DNA of 64,000 nucleotides, from contig CATKHK010000103.1 in the NCBI GenBank assembly GCA_949751835.1, positions 1 to 64,000 on the forward strand. The letters run 5' to 3'. Within the stretch, counting starts at the first letter, position 1, and the number at the start of each line of letters is the position of its first letter. Shown piece by piece: positions 48,571-58,912 of the stretch. Under the pieces are notes generated by a model that ran no database searches, was not told the DNA's origin, and saw only the letters and a program-made list of their open reading frames with translations. The stretch is from Blepharisma japonicum (taxonomy: Eukaryota; Ciliophora; Heterotrichea; Heterotrichida; Blepharismidae). The translations under genes and the position numbers were made by a program.

Positions 48571-49740
48571 TTATCTCTTCTGAGCTATTATATCTTCATA
48601 TAGTTTGGCATTTCTTTTAAGAATTTCTTCAAGAGGTCCTAGCATTCTCTTAAATGAATGCCTGTCTAGTGATACACATCTTAAGCGGGAAGTCGCTATT
48701 ACATTTGCAGCTCTAGGCTCGTTTCTTATTAGTGCAAGTTCTCCAAAATAGTCTCCAGGCCCATACTGTTTTACCTCCTCTGGAGCTCTTCCTTTTACAA
48801 TAGTTTTTGTCGCTACAGCTGAGCCTTCTTCAATAATGAAAAACACATCTCCAGCCTCTCCTTCTCTAATAACATGCTCTCCTTCCTCGTAATTCGCATT
48901 AATAAATGCATCAGCAAGCTGAGACCTTTCATAAGGATCCATAGACTCCAAAATTTCTACCCTCGACAAGAATGCTTCATAACGTTCTTTTTTCCTAATT
49001 GCTGAGCCTTTTACAATGTGATTAAAACACTCTCTATCAAGGGACCATAAAACACAGTCGCTTGCAGCTAAAATTGTAGCAGCGCGTGGGGCGTTATAAA
49101 GTAATGCGAGTTCTCCAAAAGCTTCTCCTGGAAAATAGTCTTTTAAGTATTTATTTTCTCCATGGATATTTTTATAGCATTTTAGTGTTCCGGAATCAAC
49201 CACAAAAAGCTCATTTCCGTCGTCTCCTTGGCGAATTACAGTGTCATTATTTTGGAAAATGCGTTCCTCCATGGCGTTGACGACAATTTCTTTTTCTTTT
49301 TCGTCTAAAGCACTAAACATAAAAGAATGGCTGAGTCTTTCAAAAATCCTGGATTTTTGCTCAGGCGTTTTTTCAATTATTCTTGGGACAAAATCTTCTT
49401 TTTTGTTCCAGCTGCCGTACACTTCGGCCGAAACTGCAGCTCTGTGTGATTTTCTTCGGCTTTTTTCTGCTAAATCTTCTTCTATGGCTTCTCCTTCAGA
49501 AATTTCGCTTTCTTCACCTTCTGACCCGACATTTTGAGTTGATTTTAATCTTGCAACTTCTTGTCTGAGGATTCTAAGCTCTTCTTTTTCAGAAGGCTGA
49601 TCTGTCATTCCTAAGCGGTCCTGGAGCCATTTAACCATAAAAAGGACTGGATCTTCAGGTTTAGCTTCAATTAAAGAAGCAACGATATCTTTTAGCAAAG
49701 GGTTTAGAGTACGCTGAATGTATTCTTTATGTGCACTCAT
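48571..49740 (-). CDS. cAMP-dependent protein kinase regulatory subunit
   Basis: 389 residues from the ATG giving MSAHKEYIQRTL; a frame extension of 25 residues upstream lacks family features. Residues 1-45 form an RIIa-type dimerisation/docking domain (LNPLLKDIVASLIEAKPEDP). After an acidic linker comes the inhibitor stretch HRAAVSAEVYG, with Ala at the phospho-acceptor position (pseudosubstrate) and His where RI/RII have the first Arg. Two cyclic-nucleotide domains follow with intact phosphate-binding cassettes: GEAFGELALLYNAPRAA and GDYFGELALIRNEPRAA, both with the key Glu and Arg. It should hold the kinase inactive until cAMP binds. Confidence 0.95.
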   Translation of the reverse strand: MSAHKEYIQRTLNPLLKDIVASLIEAKPEDPVLFMVKWLQDRLGMTDQPSEKEELRILRQEVARLKSTQNVGSEGEESEISEGEAIEEDLAEKSRRKSHRAAVSAEVYGSWNKKEDFVPRIIEKTPEQKSRIFERLSHSFMFSALDEKEKEIVVNAMEERIFQNNDTVIRQGDDGNELFVVDSGTLKCYKNIHGENKYLKDYFPGEAFGELALLYNAPRAATILAASDCVLWSLDRECFNHIVKGSAIRKKERYEAFLSRVEILESMDPYERSQLADAFINANYEEGEHVIREGEAGDVFFIIEEGSAVATKTIVKGRAPEEVKQYGPGDYFGELALIRNEPRAANVIATSRLRCVSLDRHSFKRMLGPLEEILKRNAKLYEDIIAQKR

Positions 49741-50013
49741 ATTTATTATTGAATTTTTAAATATTTTAAAGTTTTGAGCTAAAATCATTAATTTTAAATT
49801 GTGAAATTGCATCATTTTCGGATATTATAAACAATAAATAACTTTATTTATAAGTATTTTATTAGGAATAAATCATTTAGCTATAAATTGTAGGAAAATT
49901 AAAAGAAAACGTTATTATAAATTTATTGTAAAAGGAGTTTTATTGATTTTTTTGCCTAAGACAAATTTTGCGAATAATTCAGTTTTTTTTGGTGATTTTG
50001 ATGCAATATATAA

Positions 50014-50361
50014 ATGGATTTGCTTAAAAAACTAAGCACAATATCAGAGGCTGACTCCGGGCAAGAGCACAGCCCGGGGTTATCTCCACAAGGGTCTCAG
50101 TTAACTGTAAAGCCCCACAAATCTCTTGAAAGTTTTTTATCTCTAATATCTGAAGAAGAACAAGAAATCGATCCTCCTTCTCCTCACGAAGGCAAAATCA
50201 CTACGACTTTGACTTCTATAAATAAAATTTCTATCGAGCAACTTTCAGAACCTAACCAAATTATAAAAATAATTAAAATCGAAGAAGAAAGCATTGAACC
50301 TTTGGTTAACTCGAAAATAATTCATAACAACAACTGTTCGTGTACATGTGCTGTATTTTAA
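50014..50361 (+). CDS. Small acidic protein with CaaX-like end
   Basis: 115 residues from ATG to TAA, without known domain. Ser/Pro-rich and acidic, ending NNNCSCTCAVF. The last four residues (CAVF) fit a CaaX box, and Phe at the end favours geranylgeranylation in animals and yeast. Two further Cys nearby could be acylated. A membrane-attached signalling adaptor is conceivable but unproven. The gene is short and the codon pattern is normal for its neighbours. Confidence 0.55.
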   Translation: MDLLKKLSTISEADSGQEHSPGLSPQGSQLTVKPHKSLESFLSLISEEEQEIDPPSPHEGKITTTLTSINKISIEQLSEPNQIIKIIKIEEESIEPLVNSKIIHNNNCSCTCAVF

Positions 50362-50732
50362 TTACCATTCAAGCGATTTTTAACAAGTTAATATGTAAGT
50401 ATTTAATGGTTTTAATATTGATATTTCTTAAAAAATAGGAATAAATAGTCTGGGAAATACAAGTTAATTAAATATATGGATAGAAACCCTGAATAATAAA
50501 TCACAAAGATCATGAAAATTTAAGTGCATAATAATATAAAAGTTCATAGCTTTTTAATTTGGCAATTATATAAAAATTAATAAACCTTATCAATCCCTAA
50601 ATATTATTAAATTATCATCCTTAATTTCAATATGAAAATTTTACTTCAAAAATTAAGAAGAATTATTCTTAATTTTGATAAGGTAAATTTGCATTAACAG
50701 AAAAATTTCAAATTTTCAAAGAATTAAAAGAT
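50362..50732. other. AT-rich spacer
   Basis: 370 bases of very AT-rich DNA. No frame or RNA gene recognised. Confidence 0.6.
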
Positions 50733-52409
50733 ATGGCGACAAGTCATGAAACTCAGCTCAAACGATTCCCAATTGTAGAAAATCAGCCAAAAATCCGTAA
50801 AGAATACCAAATTAATGCAAAAAGTGTCTATGAGCGATTAGTTTTGCAAGTGGTTAATCTTAAAAAAGACTCTATGAAGAAAAAGATTTTTGAAATTTTA
50901 AAAAGTAATAAAATGAAAAAAGGAATCGAAAAAATTGAAGTTTTAAAAGAAAATCGGCTGATTATTAACACAAAAATCCAATATCAAACGATAAGCGAAA
51001 AACTCAGAAATTTACAGATGACGATGTCAAGCACCAAAAATTCGACTTGTTGCAGTGAGCCATTATCAAGCCAACGATCACTAGTCAGTATAAAAGATCC
51101 TTCAGTTTTCTTGAGGAATAAGCTGTTTTCTAAAGTTTTTAGTGAGATGGTCTCAAATTATCAAAAAAATGCAACAAAAGAGTCATTCTTACTGCTTAAA
51201 AATTCAAAGAAACAGAAAAACTCATATGTACACAGATCACTTGCATTTGTTTATTTAAGATGTAAGCAAAATGCCCAAAAAACATTACGAAGTTACTTTG
51301 ACAGATGGTTTTCAATAAAAAAATTTGAATGCAGCTCAATAGAAAAAAACTCGCTTTCAAATATGACATTTACAAATGAAAATTGAACTGAGCAAAGCAT
51401 TTCTCCATATTCAGACCAAAGATGGAGAAATTTAAAAAGTTTTTCTTTTACTCTTTCATTAATAACCCAGGAAATCATCAGAAAAATCAAAAAAAGCACA
51501 ATAAATTCCTTTAAAAAAATCATTTTGAGAGAAAAACTGTTATGAAAAATTATTAATAAATATATAGTCAAACAAAAGCAAAAAAATTTTTTAAAATGAA
51601 GCTACACTGTGTCTGCACTAAAAACTATTGGAAGTCTTAGAGAAAAGAGCTTTAAAAAAATAAACCAGTTAAAGCATTCGATCTATTGTATGTCCAAAAA
51701 TTCAGCAATGCAAAAACTTCTTTCAGTCCGTTCAAAGATTTTAGAGAAAAAGAAAATAGTAGCATGAATATTTTGGAGATCACAGGTTTTAGCTTATTTT
51801 TCAACAAAAAAATCTAAAGTATATGGCAAAAAAAAAGCAAGCCCAAGCCCTCTAAAAAAAGTAACATCAAAGTCATCAAAATCCATTAAAAACTTAAGAA
51901 AAAGCATATCAAGATCTCCATCTGCGTCCAGGTCTCCATCCGCTTCAAGATCTCCTTCGGCTTCAAGATCTCCATCAGCTTCAAGATCTCCATCAGCTTC
52001 CAGATCTGCTTCAGCTGTCTCAAAATCCTCAAGCCTAATAATAAAATCACCAAAATTAATGAAAAAATCTCCACTTCGCAAAAAGCTAAAGATGGTATCA
52101 GAAATTGCATCCCCTATCAATAAATCATCAAAGCCATCTTTATCTTTCAAATATGATGATTTAAAAAGCTCTGTAAAAAGAATAAGAATTCATCATGGCA
52201 TTGAGAAATTATGGTTTGCTAGAAGAATGATGAATAAATCAAAAGGGCTGGCTCCAATAAGAAATTCATTCCTCCATTGGAAATATTTTACCAACAAAGA
52301 AAAAATCAATGTAAGCTTGCCAGTTATAGTTATTGAGCCTTGCAAGAAGAATAGAGGAATTTTGCATAAGTCTTTATTTAGTCCTAATGAGAGAAGGAGT
52401 AAGTTATAA
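50733..52409 (+). CDS. Sfi1-like basic protein with RSPSAS repeats
   Basis: 558 codons, continuous with TGA as Trp (NENWTEQ, LLWKIINKY, FLKWSYTVSAL, IVAWIFWRS). Very Lys-rich and helical, with spaced W signatures (LRSYFDRWFSIKKFE, FLKWSYTVSALKTI, SFLHWKYFTNKEKI) as in centrin-binding Sfi1-type repeats. Residues 394-423 are five copies of RSPSAS. A second basic region follows (HHGIEKLWFARRMM). Design and composition recall the gene at 25986-28337, so the two may be paralogues or functional relatives at basal bodies. The centrin-binding role is inference. Confidence 0.72.
51912..52001 (+). repeat. Five 18-bp coding repeats (RSPSAS)
   Basis: Five near-identical 18-base units encoding Arg-Ser-Pro-Ser-Ala-Ser, followed by a partial sixth. 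Synonymous differences are few, which suggests slippage expansion. SP sites are possible kinase targets. Confidence 0.9.
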
Positions 52410-52647
52410 ATAATGAGATTTTCATAATGATTTTACTTTTAAATAATTGTGGTTCATTTTTATAAACCTTTATGCATAATCATTACAATCATCTATTTTA
52501 ACATGCAACTAATAGCCTATTTATCTCTTTCAGTATTGCTATAATATCATTTGCCAGGCAAATGAATAGAACTTTTTAACTGATTTATTCAAGTAATTCT
52601 TAAATTTAATCTATATCCTAAATAAATTTGTTAGCAAAATATAAATA

Positions 52648-53136
52648 ATGCTTCCGAGCTTATCAAGGAAAAGTTTGGCTGATGCAGTCGAAATTCAAAG
52701 AATTACCAGACATGTCAGCCTACCAAGAAGTTTGAGTACTTTATCCAGACGAAAATGCAACTATGAAACTGACCTTTCAAAAGATATTGAATCATATTGA
52801 AATGCAAGAAAAGAAGTTCAAAAATTCAACAAACCTTCAATACCAAAAATATTTATTCATAGGGGATCTGCAAGAAAAAGCAGCAAAATTCACGAACTTT
52901 TTCGAAAAGTCAGCGAAATCAATATTTCTAAAAGCGATATTTCAGAAGTTGAGAAAAGCCAAGACTTAAGCAAAATTAAAGATTCTTTAAGAAGTCTAAT
53001 GCCAAAAAAGTATAAACGACAAATTGTTAGAAATTTGGATCCTTTACCGACTTCCAGTGAAGTAAAATCAATGGCTACAAAAATTAAATTTGAATCGAGA
53101 AGAGTGAAAAACAGCCTCCAGTTCTTGGGTATTTAG
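52648..53136 (+). CDS. Small basic protein, unknown
   Basis: 162 codons from ATG 52648 (MLPSLSRKSLADAVEIQRIT) to TAG 53134-53136, open because TGA is Trp (DIESYWNARKE). Basic and Ser-rich, with a helical middle (IHELFRKVSEINISKSDISE). No domain recognised. A shorter frame in another phase at the same place is only a shadow. It follows the Sfi1-like gene on the same strand after 238 bases. Confidence 0.68.
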
Positions 53137-53363
53137 CTTTAAGTGGAAATTTTCGAATTTAATTAATGATAAAATAGATTTCCCTAGCATTTCAAGATTA
53201 TTTTTTAACAGCTTATATTGTTGCTTAAATTAAGTCTATAATAATAAGCTGTTTATAATGGTAAAAAATCTTAAAATATTTTTTGAGTTCAATTTTGATT
53301 TCACTTGCCCTCACATTCCATATAAATCAAATTAATTTTCATAATAGTTTTGAAGATACTTAT

Positions 53364-54899
53364 ATGGAATCTCCTCAATCTTCTACTTCCTCTCTATCGT
53401 CTGAGTATAGTGGCAATCCAAAGATAGAAACAACAAATAAATCTCCCCTTTCTACCTTAGAAATCGCCAAAAGGAGTCCAAGTCTCCGGAACCTTAAAAC
53501 GACTTCTTCTCAAGAGAAATTTTATAATCATAAAGAAGCCAAGCCTAATCTTACTAACAGTGTCCAAGAATTTATTAAGCAATCTAACGACATCCAAACA
53601 GAAATCAAAAAAATCTGCGAAATCTGTGAAAAAATTAGCCCGACAAAAGAATTTGAAGAGTCTTCAGAGGAATCTGAAAGCACGGGCGGAATATTATGGA
53701 ACGAAATAAATGACATGCTCAATGAATATGGATTTCATCCAATAACCCTAGTTGAAAAAGACGAATTTTTAGTTCCTGACAGCTCCAGCATGGCTGATAC
53801 TTTAGTAGACTTGCTTTATGAATTTACCTCTCAAAATCAGCTACTTAAAGAAAGGTCAATTGAATATCAAAACGCAATTTCTGAAATAAATGAGCTTAAA
53901 GACAGCCAAAATGACCTTGAAAATAAAATCGAAGCTTTAAAAGCAGAAAAAACAAATAACAAATTAGCAGATGATGTAAAAGAATTAGAAAAAATTTGTA
54001 TGCAGATGGATGAAAAAATGAGGAAGTTTAAAAAGGAGCAGCATAGAAAAGATTCATTAATAAGAGAGCTTCAAGCAAAACTTTATTTAAAATCATCAGA
54101 AAAATCTATAGTTGATATTTTGAACTCATCAGTAATTGATAAACAAAAAAAAATTTTCTTTAAAATGATGAATCGAGACTATGATGAAAAGCAGCCCACA
54201 GATATAAAAATTATGGCAATAATATTGATGTATGAGCAGCAGCGCATCATGCAGGATCAAGAAATTTCACGTATGAGGCTTTCTCTTCAAGAAACCCGAG
54301 GCTTCAGCAAGTCTTCAGAAAACTTAAGCTTCCTTAACGCTTCTTTTCAAATGAGCAGGGATTCTTATTCACTTCAAGGCATCTGTGATAGGCTAGGAGT
54401 TCAAGGCGCACCTGAAGCTTTTAAAGAAATAGAAAAATTGAAAGGGGCTTATTTAGCATCAAAATCATTAGAAGACTCAATAAATAAAATCCATATCGAG
54501 CTTTTCAATGAGCCTTTTACAATGAGCAATATGCACGATGATATTGACGAAATGATAAAAGCCCTAAAATCTTATAAAGATATAGCCAGAGATTTCAACG
54601 ATTTCAAAAAAGACATTTCAACTGCTTTTGGAACTGAAATTTATGACTGTGAAAATTTAGTAAAAATTAATTAGATCATTAAAGCACAGTCCTTAGGGCA
54701 TTTTAGGAAGCTATTTCAGTTAAAAGATGATGACCAAGAGTTTGATGCAATTGAGCAACTGTTTTTATTTGTTCATGAAATGAAAATGTTTCTTCAGGTA
54801 ATTTTCATTTAGCTGGCAAGAAAAGCACTAGGAACTAATGAGAAAGTTCCAATTAAATTTGTTCTTGAGGAAATTGCAAATAAAATATTGGATTCTTAA
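53364..54899 (+). CDS. CEP70: CEP70-like centrosomal protein, two 15-nt introns
   Basis: 501 residues after removing introns at 54660-54674 (GTAAAAATTAATTAG) and 54798-54812 (GTAATTTTCATTTAG). Residues 110-165 (ILWNEINDMLNEYGFHPITL, then TLVDLLYEF) match the start of vertebrate CEP70 (WESINVLLMMHGLKPLSLV). A coiled coil covers residues 165-240. The C-terminus made by splicing (IIKAQSLGHFRKLFQLKD, then LARKALGTNEKVPIKFVLEE) matches CEP70's TPR-like end (LQAIVSHFQKLFDV). CEP70 acts at centrosomes and basal bodies, binds gamma-tubulin and helps ciliogenesis. The start is the first ATG in a Ser-rich leader; an upstream non-ATG extension is unlikely. Confidence 0.85.
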
Positions 54900-54913
54900 T
54901 ATAATTGATTTAA

Positions 54914-55828
54914 ATGGAAATAATAAGACAGAACCTCTCCCGCGAGGAAAGAGAAAGGAGGCTTGAGATTTTGATGAAAGTAGGACATAAATAGGCTGAC
55001 CAAGAAACAAAATTAGCAGAAAAAGAGCTTAATGAGTGAAGGAAAGACAGAATAATACCGAATTATAGTAAAATCCCTCAAAATGTATATAAATTTGAAG
55101 AAATCGATAGAAAAGAATCGCCTGTGAAACCTCCTGTAATAGCCGAAATAAATAAAAATCCTAAAAAACCAGAAAAAGACTGGCACAAACATTATAAAGA
55201 ACTTAAGGCCAAGTTTTTAGAGCAAGAAAAGCTTCACAATAAAGAAAAAGAAAGATTCCAGGAGGAAATTGAAAGACTAGAAAAACTCATTGACGAAATC
55301 CAGAAAAATAGAAGCGGCAGCAATTTAAGCCAAATTAAAATTCTTGAACAAGAAATTGAGCAGCATAAAATACAAGTCAATTTAAAGTGCGCTGAAATTG
55401 AAAATCTATTGAAAATCCAGAAGCAAAAAGACATCGAAATTGGAAAAATAAAGGTTAAATATCAAAATTTGAAAGAAAAATTGCAGAAGATAAAGATTGA
55501 GCATGAAGAAAACCTGAAAAAAGAAGAAAATGCAATGAAATGGGTAAAAAATGAGCCTGCACAAAAAGCTGTTTTGAAGAAAAAGAAAGTAAAAAAAGAG
55601 CCTCAGCTCTGCAAAGAATGCAAAACTCAATCCAGCGAGGAACATTGAAGGAATGTAGCTTTAGAGCTTACAGAAAAATATTTTTCAGCGTTGAAAGGCT
55701 TAAAGGAAGATTTAGGGAATTTTAAAGAAAATTTGACAAAAACATATCACAATAAATTTAAATCATTTGCGGACCATTATAAGAAAAAAATTGAAAAAAA
55801 GCTGTTAAAATCACATGAAGTTAAGTAA
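54914..55828 (+). CDS. Coiled-coil protein with one 15-nt intron
   Basis: 299 residues after splicing the intron at 54980-54994 (GTAGGACATAAATAG), which joins RLEILMK to ADQETKLAEKELNEW. TGA is Trp in LNEWRKD and EEHWRNVAL. Residues 75-200 are a long coiled coil (KEKERFQEEIERLEKLIDE, KIKVKYQNLKEKLQKIK). A basic patch with a single CxxC follows (EPQLCKECKTQS), then an amphipathic helix to TAA. The start lies only 14 bases after the CEP70-like gene on the same strand, so the two may share regulation. No family recognised. Confidence 0.8.
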
Positions 55829-55988
55829 AATTTTATTAAAAGAATTATTGACTTCTATACTCATTTTTGCATATTATTTTAACTGGTTCACTATCAAATA
55901 ATAAGTAATTTAATGTTATCATACAAAATATGAGCTTAAATTGAAAAATTAATTGTAAACTTCACTCACTTAAATATCAAGAATCTCA

Positions 55989-56831
55989 CTAAATTTTTTT
56001 AGCCTTAATAGAATATCCATCAGAGTATTCCCCTACTCTCAAAATATTCTTATCGTCATCAGGATTTAAGCCAGAATTAGGGTTCATTTCTAAGGGCTTA
56101 GCACTGATAAGTTCAAATCCGCTTCGATTAAGTGCCTCTCTAATCTGATCAACTTGATAAATAAAAGCTGAAGCAGTGAACAATTCTTCCCCAGTTTCTA
56201 GATTTTTAAAGGCAAGCTTTTCTTCTGGAATCATATCTTTTGAGTATTTCAGGCTTTTAAATCGAAGGAAAAAATGCCTGGTTTCAGCCAATTCTTGGAA
56301 ATGTTCAAATTCTGTTGCAATCTTAGGGTTTGTAGTTGTAAAGCATAGTACTCCGTCTCGTTTTAGCCATTTATGTGATACTAAAAATGACTCAGCCAGC
56401 TTATCCAAGGTTTCTGCATAGCAATGCAAGTATTGTCCAGTTATAGCATCAAAATACTCTCTATATTGCTCTAAGGGCAAGGCTTTATAAAGTTCTGCTG
56501 ATGAAAAACAATTGGCTTGCTTTATTAAAAATTTGTCTTGAGGAATTCCGAGTTCAGTCAAAAACCTTTTTGCATCGTCAACCATATGTGGAGACAAATC
56601 TAGGCCGACAGCTTCAGATGCCCCTTTTTCAAATAAATGTGCAATGGTTCTGCCTGACCCACATCCTAGGTCAAGAATTTTCATGCCTGATAAGCAATTG
56701 TCAGAATAAATTCCTGATGGGGAAATTTCTTTTATTGTTGTATATTCGCCACAGTAGTAATAAAGTGGGTCAGCTTTCACAGCATTGTAGCATTGGAAAT
56801 ATGGATCATATTGGTCATTAATGTTGGACAT
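55989..56831 (-). CDS. Class I SAM-dependent methyltransferase
   Basis: 280 residues. Motif I LDLGCGSGRT (residues 52-61), the acidic end of strand 2 (AVGLDLSPHMV), motif II region (FDAITGQYLHCYAE) and a later strand (LKRDGVLCFTTTNP) give the Rossmann methyltransferase order. The N-terminus (YDPYFQCYNAVKADPLYYYC) and the GYSIKAKKI end resemble small-molecule methyltransferases of the UbiE/type 11 style. The substrate is unknown. It is intronless with no TGA. Confidence 0.9.
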   Translation of the reverse strand: MSNINDQYDPYFQCYNAVKADPLYYYCGEYTTIKEISPSGIYSDNCLSGMKILDLGCGSGRTIAHLFEKGASEAVGLDLSPHMVDDAKRFLTELGIPQDKFLIKQANCFSSAELYKALPLEQYREYFDAITGQYLHCYAETLDKLAESFLVSHKWLKRDGVLCFTTTNPKIATEFEHFQELAETRHFFLRFKSLKYSKDMIPEEKLAFKNLETGEELFTASAFIYQVDQIREALNRSGFELISAKPLEMNPNSGLNPDDDKNILRVGEYSDGYSIKAKKI

Positions 56832-57160
56832 TTATAAATTCTGATCATATTTGTAGTGTTTTAATTAAAAAATAATATATCAGATAATTGCCATTCCTAT
56901 TGTAAAAAGCTTTAATTTATGAATTTATCAATATTATCTACTACAATTTTATGAATTGATATTAACGCTATATGCCAAATTAAGCATATTTTCTCGCTTA
57001 TATGTGAATCATAAAATGATAAATTTTAAGCCTATCTCAAGTCTGAGCAAAAATAATGTGGTTATAAAAAAATATATGGACTAATTTATATAACTTATAG
57101 CTACTTTTACTTGTATTTTATTCTCTAATTAGCAAAAAATATTTATCAAATAACAGATAT
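56832..57160. other. AT-rich divergent spacer
   Basis: About 330 bases between divergent genes, presumably two promoters. No gene or motif recognised. Confidence 0.6.
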
Positions 57161-58909
57161 ATGTCTAAAATATATTTTAAAATGGAAAAACTTTCAGCAT
57201 CACTCCCTTTAGTAATTCATTCCCCAAATGGGCAGCTGGAAATAACATCTGAAGGCTCAGAAACTCTTTCTAACATAAAATCTTCTATAAGTGTCATTTC
57301 TATGACAGGACCTTACAGAACTGGGAAATCCTTTGCTCTGAATTCTATATTAGGAATCCAAGGAAGCACCTTTGGGGTCGGGAACGACGTCCGAGCCTTT
57401 ACCCAAGGCATATGAATGTTCATTGAGCCTCTTCCTGATAAAACCCTTATTTACCTTGACATTGAAGGCTTTGGATCTACCTCAAGATCCTCAAAAGATG
57501 ATGCCAAAATTTTTGCTTTGGCTGTATTATTGTCCTCCTTAGTAATCTACAACTCAAAAGGTGTTATTGACGAAGGCAGCATAAATCAGCTTGTGCTTGC
57601 TCTGTATTTTATTGAGTGCCTCAATTTAAAAGTAACTTTTAATTAGTCAGCATCTGATGACACCGAAAAACTTACCCCAAATTTCATATGAATATTAAGA
57701 GACTTTGTGCTTTCTTTAGAAGACGAAAATGGGAGGCCAATTACGTCAAAAATGTATTTAGAAAGGGTGTTAAGAGAACAAATTAAAGGAAGGAGTGCAG
57801 AAAACATCCAAGTCGGAAGACAGCTAATTGGCCAAACCTTTGAAAATAGAGACTGCTATGTGCTGCCAAGACCAGTGGATAGCGAAAATATGCTGCAGAG
57901 AATGGACGATATTCCTTTTGATGAGCTGAAAGACGAATTTAAAGAAGGAATTATCAAGATAAGGGAAGCCATAAGGAGATCTAATGTAAAAAAAGTTAAA
58001 GGGAGAAGCATAAAAGGTAAAGACCTGCTCAGACTTTTAGAAAACTATGTAAAATTTATAAATGATGGGAATATCCCGCCAGTGCCGAATACATGGGACT
58101 TCATAGTTCAACGAGAATATGAAGAAATTACAGCCCATTCTATGCTGGAATACCAAAAAGCGAAACAAGACATAATAAAACAAATCCCAATCGAAGAACA
58201 AATGATCAAGCTTTTCATTAAGGGACAAAAAGACATTGCAGAAGGCCGTATTTTAGGCTGCCATTTAAGACATGAAAAATATATGTATAATGCTCTGCAA
58301 GAATTAATGAAATTTTATGAAGATGAATTAAAAGAAATTTTGAAGCAAAATCTGAATTCTTCGTTGAATTATAATTTGGATATAATTTATTCACTTTTTA
58401 ACCCAGTTTTCCAAAGAATTGAGCTAAATGAATACAAAATGAATATTGATGTCCTTGAAGCTGACTGGACTTATGCAATGGATCAGTATGAAATTCAAGC
58501 TCGCGGGCCTGGAAAATTTATAGCAATCGCTGAATTTTCTAAAAGAAACCAAAACTCACCTTGCGCAAGACTATTAGGGACAATTTTTGAAGAAATGAGA
58601 AACCAGCTCTCACAGATGAAAATCCAAGAACTTTTCTTTGAGCAGCATCTCAGAAATGCAGAAGGGCACAAAAATTCAAAATCAATAATAGAACTGCGGT
58701 CAGAGCTGGCACTTAATAGATACAGAATGACCCAATTTAACGAAATTGTAAAAAATATCCAAAAAAAAGTCCTCAGGCAGCTGTAAAATTTAAATAGTCT
58801 TGAAAAGCTTAACCAAGGCGAAGAAGAGCTCGACGTGAAAATGACAATTGAGGTAATTTTTATACAGAGTGTCGCTATGAATCGGCAATGTGAATGCACT
58901 ATTTTTTAA
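57161..58909 (+). CDS. GBP-type large GTPase, three 15-nt introns
   Basis: 567 residues after removing introns at 57632-57646, 58783-58797 and 58853-58867. GTPase domain: P-loop GPYRTGKSFALN, switch with TQGIW (Trp is TGA), DIEGFGS (G3, the DxEG form), and ILRDF (G4, the RD form of guanylate-binding proteins). A long helical bundle follows from about residue 260 (NVKKVKGRSIKGKDLL onward), as in GBPs and atlastins. No C-terminal transmembrane helix is visible, so it looks GBP-like, not atlastin-like. The last intron yields a short end, NRQCECTIF, with Cys four from the end as in a CaaX box (CTIF). Start at ATG 57161 or at the Met seven residues on. Its stop is three bases from that of the convergent lipase gene. 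Confidence 0.9.
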
Positions 58910-58912
58910 TAT

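Noticed and set aside
52763-52969. 68-codon frame MKLTFQKILNHIEMQEKKFK
   Set aside because: Shadow of the 162-codon gene in another phase, which is open once TGA is Trp.
38441-53136. Reading TAG as Gln (older Blepharisma code table)
   Set aside because: TAG ends genes at 32280, 45851 and 53136, and the other in-frame TAGs lie at intron ends; none is needed as sense.
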